Below, piece after piece: positions 10,312 to 17,352 of a DNA stretch of 64,000 nt. Position 1 is the first letter of the stretch; each line of letters opens with the position of its first letter. The notes under the pieces were generated by a model. The model was not told the DNA's origin and did not search any database. It was given only the letters and a program-made list of their open reading frames with translations. Location of the stretch: NCBI RefSeq assembly GCF_022749195.1, contig NZ_CP094226.1, positions 398,001 through 462,000 of the forward strand, written 5' to 3'. This DNA comes from Streptococcus oralis (lineage in GTDB: Bacteria; Bacillota; Bacilli; Lactobacillales; Streptococcaceae). The position numbers and the translations under genes are program-made.

Positions 10312-11102
10312 TGACTGATAAAACATTGATTTCTGGAGCGCCACGGGTCAAGCTCAAGTGGTACCAGGTGATCGATCCGATTACTAAGCTTTTGTTCATC
10401 TTGGACATGACGTTGTTGAGCTTTGCCAGTATGAATTTATTGCTTCAGGCCGGATTAATTCTTGTCGCAACACTGCTATTGTTATTTTCCAAATTGAGTT
10501 CTACCACCTTTAAGGCGCTGGGATTCAGCCTGTTTCTGATTTGCACCATGCTGATCATCCAAGGGTTATTTTACAGTCGGAATCAAACTGTGCTGTTTTC
10601 TGTGCTTGGGGTGTCGTTCTACAAAGAGGGCCTGATTTACGCCACCACTCTGGGTTGTCGAGTATTGGTGATTATTTTGACCAGTGGCTTTTTTATGGTG
10701 ACCACGAGTATTTCAGAAAACGCGGCCTATTTGGAACTGTCCGGATTGTCTTATAAAACCGTCTACGTTCTGATGTCGGTGTGTTATATTTTGCCGGAAA
10801 TGATGCGCAATATGCGGAAAATCCAGCAGGCACAAAAAGTTCGCGGAACCAATCCGCAAAAAACGTTGATTCAGAAATTAAAGTCAGTCCTGCCGGTTCT
10901 AATTCCATTGGTGATTAAGACCTTGGATCAATCGATGACGCGGTCGATTTCTCTCCAACTGAGAGGTTTTGATAATCTCAACCGGACTGTCAGAACCTCC
11001 CAGCGCGTGTATCGCCTGTCGCGGACGCTGCACATTGGTCTGACTGGATTGGCAATTTTATTGATTGGGTGGAAGATATGGACGAAGATAAACGGATTGT
11101 AA
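10308..11102 (+). CDS. ECF transporter transmembrane (T) component, CbiQ/EcfT family
   Basis: A 264-residue protein with four or five membrane segments followed by the cytoplasmic coupling helices of EcfT. The two short arginine motifs that contact the ATPases are recognisable as KVRGTNP (about residue 182) and QLRGFDN (about 218). Its ATG overlaps the stop of the S-component gene (ATGA), implying translational coupling. It transmits ATPase movement to the S component. Codon use is unlike the flanking streptococcal genes. EcfT assignment is firm; the partner S component is assumed to be the one just upstream. Confidence 0.85.
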   Translation: MMTDKTLISGAPRVKLKWYQVIDPITKLLFILDMTLLSFASMNLLLQAGLILVATLLLLFSKLSSTTFKALGFSLFLICTMLIIQGLFYSRNQTVLFSVLGVSFYKEGLIYATTLGCRVLVIILTSGFFMVTTSISENAAYLELSGLSYKTVYVLMSVCYILPEMMRNMRKIQQAQKVRGTNPQKTLIQKLKSVLPVLIPLVIKTLDQSMTRSISLQLRGFDNLNRTVRTSQRVYRLSRTLHIGLTGLAILLIGWKIWTKINGL

Positions 11103-11914
11103 TTGAAAATTTGACCACCCTTTATCCGGGTACTGAGCAACCACAACTGCGTCAGATTAACGCGGAGGTTCATACCGGCCAGGTGGTTGGGATTATCGGG
11201 AATAGCCACTCCGGCAAATCGACTTTGTGCCGTGTGCTGGCAGGGGTCATTCCCAAAATTGTGTCTGCTAAGATTGAGGGCGATTGGCACATGTTTGGCC
11301 AGCGAGTGTCTGACAATTGGCCCGTTTATAATGCCATGAATGGAGTTGTACTGCAAAATCCAGCTGGCCAACTAAGCGGGTTGGCAGACACGGTTGCCGA
11401 TGAAATCGCCTTTGACTTGATTAATCAGGGAATGGCTGAAGGACTGATTCAAAAACGGGTTGAAGAAGTTGCCACGCAAATGGGGCTGATTGAACAGCTG
11501 AATTTGCGTCCCGAGAGCCTTTCCGGTGGTCAGATCCAGCGGTTGGCAATTGCCACGGCGATTGTGGCTAATCCGGCTGTTTTGATTATGGATGATCCGA
11601 CCAGTGAGATGGATCCCCTTGGCCGCCGGCAATTTTTCCAATGGCTGGCCCAAGTCAAAGAGACGACTGTCTTCATTGTCACCAGTGAAATTGACGATTT
11701 GTGCGAAGTCGCCGACGTTGTGTGGGTGCTGCACGAGGGTCAAATGGTAGCCCAGGGCAGGCCGGGTGAGGTGTTTAATCATTTGGCAGCTGACTGGCAG
11801 ATTCCAGCCCCGACAATCCAGCAACTTGCTCAAAAAATGGATTGGCACTTGGCTGATGGCCGGTATCCGGTGAATTACGCTGATCTGAAGGAGGTTCGTT
11901 ATGTCCACAATTGA
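11078..11914 (+). CDS. ECF transporter ATPase subunit with altered catalytic residues
   Basis: A 278-residue ABC ATPase: Walker A GNSHSGKST, Q-loop VLQNP, a perfect signature LSGGQIQR, then LIMDDPTSEMD, in which the usual catalytic glutamate after Walker B is aspartate, and IVTSEIDD, in which the usual H-loop histidine is serine. Its own nucleotide site is therefore probably weak, whereas its signature can complete the site of the partner ATPase. It begins inside the T-component gene (an alternative GTG at 11069 is in frame) and overlaps the next gene by 14 bases. Codon use is foreign to the host. Confidence 0.85.
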   Translation: MDEDKRIVIENLTTLYPGTEQPQLRQINAEVHTGQVVGIIGNSHSGKSTLCRVLAGVIPKIVSAKIEGDWHMFGQRVSDNWPVYNAMNGVVLQNPAGQLSGLADTVADEIAFDLINQGMAEGLIQKRVEEVATQMGLIEQLNLRPESLSGGQIQRLAIATAIVANPAVLIMDDPTSEMDPLGRRQFFQWLAQVKETTVFIVTSEIDDLCEVADVVWVLHEGQMVAQGRPGEVFNHLAADWQIPAPTIQQLAQKMDWHLADGRYPVNYADLKEVRYVHN

Positions 11915-12701
11915 ACTGAGCCACCTGACGTTCACTTATCCGGAACGGTCCTTTAGCTTGGATGTTGAAGACAAACACTTCGCCGATCCGATGGTGGCGA
12001 TTGTCGGCCAAAATGGTGCCGGCAAATCAACGCTCTTCAAATTGTTGACGGGTTTGCTGACACCACAAACCGGTGTGATTAAGATCGATGGAGAAAATTT
12101 TAATGATCTTAAACCAGTCGAAAAGTTACTGAAGGTTGGGATTACTTTTCAGAATCCTGACGATCAGCTTTTCAACCCGACCGTTCAACGAGAGGTGGAG
12201 TGGAATGTCGCGCAGGTCATAGATGACCACGACACGATTACGAGGCGGGCTTTAGCGGCTCTAAAAAGAGTTGGCTTGGATGATAAAACAGCTGAAAGTC
12301 CATATGACCTGTCATTGTCGGAACGCAAGCTGTTGAGCGTTGCCACAGTTTTGGCGGTGGATCCGGCGATTTATTTATTTGATGAGCCGATGATGTCGCT
12401 TGATTGGGAAAGCCGGCGCAAGTTGACCGCAATTTTCCATCAGTTGGCTGATTCGGGCCACCAAGTTGTGACCATCACCCATGACATGGATTGGGTCGCC
12501 GCCGAGTTTGAGTCAGTGTATGTTATGGAACACGGGAAGTTTGGCTTCGCCGGCAGTCCACGGGAATTGTTCAGCAATCACGAACTTGTCCAGCGAGTGG
12601 GATTACTACCACCGCGGATTATGGACATAGCGGAGTCGCTGGGTGATTCACAGACATATTTATCGGTTAATGATTATTGCCAGAAAAATCGAGATGTATA
12701 G
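11901..12701 (+). CDS. ECF transporter ATPase subunit with degenerate signature motif
   Basis: A 266-residue ABC ATPase with canonical Walker A (GQNGAGKST), Q-loop (TFQNPDDQ), Walker B with catalytic glutamate (IYLFDEPMMSLD) and H-loop (VTITHDMDW), but the signature is LSERK where LSGGQ is expected. It is the mirror image of its partner: together they form one consensus and one degenerate composite site. The start has a strong AAGGAGG site inside the previous gene. It is the last gene of the ECF operon and is followed directly by a long hairpin terminator. Confidence 0.85.
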   Translation: MSTIELSHLTFTYPERSFSLDVEDKHFADPMVAIVGQNGAGKSTLFKLLTGLLTPQTGVIKIDGENFNDLKPVEKLLKVGITFQNPDDQLFNPTVQREVEWNVAQVIDDHDTITRRALAALKRVGLDDKTAESPYDLSLSERKLLSVATVLAVDPAIYLFDEPMMSLDWESRRKLTAIFHQLADSGHQVVTITHDMDWVAAEFESVYVMEHGKFGFAGSPRELFSNHELVQRVGLLPPRIMDIAESLGDSQTYLSVNDYCQKNRDV

Positions 12702-12780
12702 AAAAAGTCACCTCTGCGGGTTTTCCAGGTTGAAGGATTAACTTCAGCTTCTGGCAAGAACTCACATGGGTGACTTTTGT
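12702..12780 (+). terminator. Long hairpin terminator after the ECF operon
   Basis: AAAAGTCACC at the left pairs with GGTGACTTTT at the right; an inner stem (CCAG + GTTGAAG with CTTCAGC + CTGG) extends it. The T-run is short, but the position right after the stop codon supports a terminator, carried in with the cassette. Confidence 0.65.
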
Positions 12781-12834
12781 GTTTAATAACGTTTCATGAT
12801 CATCGGGTGCTTCCTCAGATCACTCGGTTTGATT

Positions 12835-12945
12835 TTACTTTGTTTCATGGTCATAATCATATACCATTTCTTTTGGATTTTTTGTTTGACTAATACAAAA
12901 TAGGTCTTCATAGGTCTTCGCATTTTTAGCGCCTATTAGGATCAT
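12835..12945 (-). pseudogene. Unidentified C-terminal gene fragment next to the hsdS break
   Basis: On the minus strand a frame of about 36 codons ends in KNPKEMVYDYDHETK and a stop. It has protein-like composition but no start, and abuts the hsdS fragment in a different frame, so it looks like the tail of another gene joined by recombination. I do not recognise the protein. An overlapping frame of similar length also exists, so this call is weak. Confidence 0.2.
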
Positions 12946-13087
12946 CAGTATAATTTTCTGAATTAGGAGACTGTCCCATCACTATTCGAACTTCGTCTCC
13001 CAACTTACGCTGTTCCCATTCATCCGTGAATCCTTTAAATCGCAATTCTGGAACTTTCTTTTTAACTGAATCATCTATTTTCGCCAT
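12926..13087 (-). pseudogene. hsdS: Type I restriction specificity subunit, 5' fragment (hsdS)
   Basis: The first 53 codons read as the start of a type I specificity subunit: PELRFKGFTDEWEQRKLGD followed by MGQSPNSENYTDDPN are hallmark N-terminal sequences of HsdS target-recognition domains. The frame stops two codons after that motif; a full protein would be about 400 residues, so the gene is cut off and cannot be functional. The ATG lies within the end of the DUF536 gene, the arrangement seen on lactococcal and lactobacillal theta plasmids, where hsdS follows repB-orfX. It is too short for ordinary ORF calling. Confidence 0.75.
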
Positions 13088-13551
13088 AGTCCCCACCATT
13101 TTATTGGTTTTTCTTGTTCTTCTATCCTTTTTTGATCTTTGATTTGTTCCTGTAAATTTTCCAACTTCTCTTTAAGAGCGTTCACTTCATCTTTATATTG
13201 ATTGTCTAAGTGTTTGAATTCTGTTTCCTGTGAGGGCATTTTGAGGGCTTTTAAGTTATCATTTTCCGCCTTGTATTCTTCTAGCAACTTTTTATCTTGC
13301 AAGGCTAATCATTGTTACTGGTCTAACAAATTAGTTAGTTTTTCTATTTGTTGGTCTTTGGTATTTGATTTGCTACTACTTTCTACTTTACCTAAAATTA
13401 TTTTTTCTGCTTTAGAATTTATTAGATTAGACCCATTGGAACTTTTAAACTGTAATTCTTTTGGTAACCTTTGGTAGTGATATTGAATATTTTGTTTTGT
13501 AACACTCAACTCATCCGCCAGCTCTTTGATCGTTTTTAAGTCTTCACTCAT
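13075..13551 (-). pseudogene. Plasmid replication-associated DUF536 protein (orfX-like), split by two stop codons
   Basis: One continuous frame encodes an N-terminal helix-turn-helix (TIKELADELSVTKQNIQYHY), a variable middle, a coiled coil (about 13100-13300) and the tryptophan-rich end KWWGLWRK typical of DUF536 proteins encoded after rep genes on lactic-acid-bacterium plasmids. After residue 78 the frame reads Q-stop-Q-stop-L: a TAA and a TGA that would be CAA and CGA with single C-to-T changes. The gene is thus a recent pseudogene of about 158 codons. It overlaps the next upstream ORF by 8 bases. Confidence 0.75.
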
Positions 13552-13819
13552 GGTTTAAGTCCTGCCTTTTAACCGTTGGTAGATATTGTTCAATGGCTTT
13601 TTTGAGGTAGCGTGCGATATTATGCTTAGAATATTCTTCACGTCTGCTGGCAACATAAGACAAGTGGTCTTTAACACTATTTAGCCCTCTTAATTCTTTC
13701 AGTTCGTCATAGAGGGGGTAAACATGGACTTGCAATTCTGCCATGATTTTTGTATCTTGCATTTCAAACGGACTTAGCAACATATTTTCTAGCAATAGCG
13801 TGGTGTACTTGCTTTTCAT
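13544..13819 (-). CDS. Small plasmid rep-linked protein, function unknown
   Basis: A 91-residue, soluble, alpha-helical protein with no motif I can name. It lies between the remains of a Rep gene (ATGA overlap at 13816-13819) and the DUF536 gene, so it belongs to a plasmid replication region. The frame is intact from an ATG, but the upstream gene that would have driven it is gone. It may simply be an unexpressed remnant. I assign no function. Confidence 0.5.
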   Translation of the reverse strand: MKSKYTTLLLENMLLSPFEMQDTKIMAELQVHVYPLYDELKELRGLNSVKDHLSYVASRREEYSKHNIARYLKKAIEQYLPTVKRQDLNHE

Positions 13820-14238
13820 TGTTCAATAGCTAGCTTATCTTCGGTTTCTGCTTTGCGTGCTTTATCTTCTTGATAGGCGGTATCTTCTAACTTATAGCTG
13901 TTATCGTCTGCTCGACGTTTCTTTCGTAACCAGATATCCAATGTTAAACCGTCCGCATCAATCGCTCGATAGAGATAATGCCAACGCACCTTAATTTTGA
14001 TATAGGTTTCATCCATTTTCCACGAATAGAAGGACTGTTTATTTTTCTTTTTCCAGAGATGATAGAGGATTTTACTGTATTCTTGAACCCACCGATAAAT
14101 CGTAGTGTGACAAACATTTATTCCACGGTCATAAAGCAATTCCTGAACTTCACGATAGCTCAGATTGTAACGTAGGTAATAACCAACAGCGACAATGATG
14201 ACGTCTTGTTGGAATTGTTTGCCTTTAAAATGATTCAT
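13816..14238 (-). pseudogene. IS6-family transposase N-terminus fused in frame to a Rep-like tail
   Basis: Codons 1 to about 108 are the start of an IS1216/ISS1-type transposase (NHFKGKQFQQDVIIVAVGYY, helix-turn-helix REVQELLYDRGINVCHTTIY, first DDE aspartate in WKMDETYIKIK). After LRKKR the sequence switches to a charged tail, DDNSYKLEDTAYQEDKARK onward, that looks like the end of a plasmid Rep protein. A full transposase is about 226 residues, so the second and third catalytic acids are missing and the protein cannot transpose. No IS6 terminal repeat (GGTTCTGTTGC type) is seen at 14239-14275. The chimera is probably a recombination scar. Confidence 0.75.
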
Positions 14239-14274
14239 CTCTCAAGCCTTACTAACCTTTTTTCTGCTCTTTGA

Positions 14275-14784
14275 GAAGCTGAAGGTCGTGCTAGTAACTA
14301 CCTATTTGGTTTGATTAATTCCATCATTTATCTGGTGCTTGCCCTTCAAAAAGGCTTCTATGGTGAGGTTTTAACAACTCTCAATTTTACAATTATGCAG
14401 CCAATTGGTCTCTTGGTTTCGATTTATCAAGCCCAGTTTAAGAAAGAACAACAAGAGTTTGTCGCACGTAAACTAGACGGCAAGGGTTGGACAAAATATC
14501 TTTCTATTAGTGTTCTTTGGTGGTTGGCCTTTGGGTTTATTTATCAGTCTATCGGAGCTAATCGTCCCTATCGTGATTCTATCACTGATGCGACCAATGG
14601 TGTAGGGCAAATCCTCATGACAGCTGTTTACCGTGAACAATGGATATTCTGGGCAGCTACCAATGTCTTTTCTATCTATCTCTGGTGGGGAGAAAGCCTG
14701 CAAATCCAAGGGAAATACCTAATTTATCTCATCAATAGTCTAGTTGGGTGGTATCAGTGGAGCAAGGCAGCAAAAAGCGCTTAA
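14275..14784 (+). pseudogene. pnuC: Nicotinamide riboside transporter PnuC, 5' end missing
   Basis: The frame is open from 14275 and encodes about 169 residues covering the last membrane segments of PnuC (AEGRASNYLFGLINSIIYL, then WWLAFGFIY and NVFSIYLWW, a conserved PnuC core motif). Full-length streptococcal PnuC is about 250 residues; the first third is absent and no start codon with a ribosome site exists. The break coincides with the end of the plasmid/IS segment, so the insertion removed the 5' part. PnuC imports nicotinamide riboside for NAD synthesis; this copy should be inactive. Confidence 0.8.
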
Positions 14785-14790
14785 AAAAGT

Positions 14791-14818
14791 AAAAAAAGGA
14801 TCAGATGATCCTTTTTTT
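14791..14818. terminator. Bidirectional terminator between pnuC remnant and the next gene
   Basis: GGATCA / TGATCC stem with A-run on the left and T-run on the right, serving converging genes. Confidence 0.9.
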
Positions 14819-14821
14819 GTG

Positions 14822-15154
14822 TTAGAGCAAAATGAATAATACCGTAATGACAATAGCGCTCGTTATACGAACGATGTGGTGCGAGATATGTTGTTTTTCT
14901 TTCTGTTGGCCGTTCCAGTAGGCTCCATAGCAGACGATGCTCGAACCCACAATCCATAGAAGAATGGTTGCAACTGGAACGAAGTAAAAGATGGCTAGAG
15001 CCAGAGATGTGAGGCAACTGCCGACCAAGATGCACGTGTTTCCCAGACTGTAGTTCTTCTGTTTCATGGCTGAAAAAGCAGCAGCAAGGTGAAGCAATGA
15101 GAAGGCGAGAGCTAGTACAATTGTTAGTATTCCTAGAATCATCGAAGTTAACAT
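14822..15154 (-). CDS. Small membrane protein, unknown function
   Basis: A 110-residue protein with four predicted hydrophobic segments and a short basic stretch before the last one. The start at 15154 follows an AAAGGA site; an overlapping longer frame in another register (14781-15191) lacks membrane character and is rejected. It lies 26 bp downstream of sczA on the same strand and may be co-transcribed with it. I do not recognise a family. Confidence 0.7.
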   Translation of the reverse strand: MLTSMILGILTIVLALAFSLLHLAAAFSAMKQKNYSLGNTCILVGSCLTSLALAIFYFVPVATILLWIVGSSIVCYGAYWNGQQKEKQHISHHIVRITSAIVITVLFILL

Positions 15155-15180
15155 AGTTTGTTCCTTTCTGAGTTTCAGGC

Positions 15181-15735
15181 TTAGTTATCAAGTGGAGTTG
15201 TAGAGGTCATCTCTATTACATCAAGGTAAAATCTCACCACTTGCTCTTCGGTATAAGATTCTCCTTTTTTTAGCCACCAAGTCAGGGTCTCGATAAAGTT
15301 CGTCACAACAAAATGCTGGAGGTAGGAGGCCGGAATGTTTGGATAGGCTTCTTGCAAGTCATCCGCCACCATGGGATAAACGTGGTGTTCGAGCTCCTTG
15401 TGTAGTTGGCGGAGGAAGTAGTCGTTTTTGGAAAAAAGGAGACTGGTGACATGGTCCTGGTTTTTCTGAAAATGTAAAAAGATATGTGCGAGGTAGTCCT
15501 CGGTAGTAAAGTGTCCTTCCCTTTCAAAGAGATGGTGAAAGAGGTAGCGACAGAGCTCATCTAAAAGGAGTTCCTTACTTTCGTAATGACAGTAAAAAGT
15601 AGAACGTCCAACATCTGCTAGGTCAATGATGTCCTGGACAGTAGTGGCATCATAGCCTTTGTCGTTTAAAAGTTGTAAAAAAGCTTGATAGATGGCTTTT
15701 TTAGTCTTACTGACTCGACGATCTCTTTTTGGCAT
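15181..15735 (-). CDS. sczA: TetR-family zinc-responsive regulator SczA
   Basis: A 184-residue regulator with the TetR helix-turn-helix near the N-terminus (TTVQDIIDLADVGRSTFYCH). It is divergent from czcD, the position of sczA in pneumococcus, where SczA activates czcD in response to zinc. I take ATG at 15735 because the palindrome TGTTCA-N4-TGAACA, the known SczA motif, lies just upstream at 15755-15770 and would fall inside the gene if an earlier start were used; no strong ribosome site supports any start. Cytoplasmic DNA-binding protein. Confidence 0.8.
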   Translation of the reverse strand: MPKRDRRVSKTKKAIYQAFLQLLNDKGYDATTVQDIIDLADVGRSTFYCHYESKELLLDELCRYLFHHLFEREGHFTTEDYLAHIFLHFQKNQDHVTSLLFSKNDYFLRQLHKELEHHVYPMVADDLQEAYPNIPASYLQHFVVTNFIETLTWWLKKGESYTEEQVVRFYLDVIEMTSTTPLDN

Positions 15736-15754
15736 ATAGACACTTGAGACAAAC

Positions 15755-15770
15755 TGTTCAGAACTGAACA
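15755..15770. promoter_or_regulatory. SczA operator in the sczA-czcD intergenic region
   Basis: TGTTCAGAACTGAACA is a perfect dyad (TGTTCA / TGAACA) matching the SczA motif TGTTCA-N4-TGAACA, about 100 bp upstream of czcD. Confidence 0.75.
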
Positions 15771-15867
15771 TGGCTGACAGTTTGCTTCTATCCTTTCTTT
15801 GAATTTTATTAGATAATACAAATGAAAGAAGTATGTATATACCCATTATACCAAAGGAGGGAGAGAA

Positions 15868-16755
15868 ATGAGTTCTAAAACATCTATCTGGCTAGCTTTT
15901 TTCTTAAATTTAAGCTATGCGATTGTTGAGTTTATCGCAGGAGGAATCTTTGGTTCGAGTGCAGTTCTTGCTGATTCTGTTCATGACCTGGGGGATGCTA
16001 TAGCCATTGGTATCTCAGCCCTTTTAGAAACAATCTCAAACCGTGAAGAAGATAGACAGTACACCTTGGGTTACAAACGTTTTAGTCTTTTAGGGGCAAT
16101 GCTAACGGCTGTGATTCTTACGATAGGGTCTGTCCTAGTGATCTTGGAAAATATCACAAAGATCGCTCACCCGCAACCCGTTAATGAGGAGGGCATCCTC
16201 TGGCTGGGAATCATTGCAGTAGTTATTAATGTGCTAGCAAGTCTGGTAGTTCGAAAGGGGAAAACAAAGAACGAGTCTATTTTGAGCTTGCATTTTTTGG
16301 AAGATACCCTTGGTTGGCTGGCTGTCATCCTAATGGCGATTATCCTCCGATTTACAGATTGGTATATCCTTGATCCGCTTTTATCGCTGGTTATTTCCAT
16401 CTTTATTCTGTCAAAAGCCATTCCTCGCTTTTGGAGCGCACTGAAGATTTTCCTAGATGCTGTGCCAGAAGGGGTCGAGACACATGATTTGGAGAAGGAT
16501 TTAGAGGCTCTACCCAATGTCAACAGTGTCAATCAACTTAGTATTTGGTCCATGGACGGTCTAGAGAACAATGCTATTGTTCACATTTGTATTAAGGACT
16601 GGGAGCAGATGATGGAGACCAAAGAAGTGGTGCGTCAATGTTTAGAAGAAAGAGGCGTGCAGAATATCACTATTGAAGTGGACAGCAGTCAAAGTAATCA
16701 TGCGCAACATAAGCGGAGGATGAGAGAGTTAGAGCAGAAGCATGGGCATCATTAG
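15868..16755 (+). CDS. czcD: Zinc/cobalt efflux protein, cation diffusion facilitator CzcD
   Basis: A 295-residue membrane antiporter with six hydrophobic segments. The paired metal-binding motifs of the CDF family are present: DSVHDLGDA in the second segment and HFLEDTLGW in the fifth. The C-terminal cytoplasmic domain (from about 205) has the usual beta-alpha fold and a histidine-rich end (KHGHH). It exports zinc and cobalt to protect from metal stress. A GGAGGG site precedes the start, and the divergent sczA plus its operator explain regulation. Downstream, 16756-16905 shows no gene. Confidence 0.92.
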   Translation: MSSKTSIWLAFFLNLSYAIVEFIAGGIFGSSAVLADSVHDLGDAIAIGISALLETISNREEDRQYTLGYKRFSLLGAMLTAVILTIGSVLVILENITKIAHPQPVNEEGILWLGIIAVVINVLASLVVRKGKTKNESILSLHFLEDTLGWLAVILMAIILRFTDWYILDPLLSLVISIFILSKAIPRFWSALKIFLDAVPEGVETHDLEKDLEALPNVNSVNQLSIWSMDGLENNAIVHICIKDWEQMMETKEVVRQCLEERGVQNITIEVDSSQSNHAQHKRRMRELEQKHGHH

Positions 16756-16909
16756 TAAAAAGTAAAGAATGATTAAGCCCCTATGTTATTTTAAATAGAG
16801 TATTTCTTTTCGGTTTAAATATTTTAAAAGTTTGATCCTATAAGGCTCTGTATAAACTTTACTTAGTTGTTTGGTAATTAAAAAAATTTTTCGATTAGAT
16901 GCAAAAAGT

Positions 16910-16940
16910 TTGACTTGGAGTCAACTCAAAGTTGTATAAT
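16910..16940 (+). promoter_or_regulatory. MerR-type promoter and operator for nmlR-adhC
   Basis: TTGACT and TATAAT are separated by 19 bp, the long spacer typical of MerR-family activated promoters, and the spacer contains the dyad CTTGGAGTCAACTCAAAG. Confidence 0.85.
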
Positions 16941-16998
16941 AAGATGAATGAGTTATAGTTGCTTAAATTCAGTGAAGATAATGAAAGGAGGCTAGTAT

Positions 16999-17352
16999 AT
17001 GAATATTAAATCTGCCAGCGACTTATTAGGAATTTCAGCGGATACGATTCGGTATTATGAGCGAGTTGGTCTTGTGCCACCGATTACTCGAACCGCAACT
17101 GGAATTCGTGACTTTCAAGATCAGGATATAGAAGCACTGGAATTTATTAAGTGTTTCCGTTCGGCGGGTGTCTCTGTAGACAGTTTAGTTGACTATATGT
17201 CGCTCTACCAAAAGGGGGATGAAACGAGAGAGGAAAGGCTTGGTATTTTAGAAGACGAAAAGAAAAAATTAGAGGAGCGCTTGTCTCAGTTACAGACGGC
17301 TTTAAATCGCTTAAATCACAAAATTAAACTTTACAAGGAAGGAAAATTTTAA
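16999..17352 (+). CDS. nmlR: MerR-family thiol-stress regulator NmlR
   Basis: A 117-residue regulator: N-terminal helix-turn-helix (SASDLLGISADTIRYYERVG), then a dimerisation coiled coil from about residue 75. The single cysteine is at residue 52 (FIKCFRS), the position known to matter in pneumococcal NmlR. It activates the adjacent adhC gene under aldehyde or nitrosative stress by twisting the long-spacer promoter upstream, whose operator is visible. Start has a strong AAAGGAGG site. The stop is immediately followed by the adhC start. Confidence 0.92.
   Translation: MNIKSASDLLGISADTIRYYERVGLVPPITRTATGIRDFQDQDIEALEFIKCFRSAGVSVDSLVDYMSLYQKGDETREERLGILEDEKKKLEERLSQLQTALNRLNHKIKLYKEGKF

Noticed and set aside
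11372..11935. Long minus-strand ORFs opposite the ECF ATPase genes (also 10928-11371 and 11775-12011)
   Set aside because: They lie antisense to well-supported ABC genes, have no ribosome sites and show shadow-frame composition caused by the higher GC content of this segment.
13202..13477. Plus-strand ORF opposite the DUF536 pseudogene
   Set aside because: Antisense shadow; the minus strand has the recognisable helix-turn-helix and tryptophan-rich end.
14781..15191. 136-codon minus-strand frame overlapping the small membrane protein
   Set aside because: Low-complexity, non-membrane composition in a different frame; the 110-residue frame has a ribosome site and clear membrane helices.
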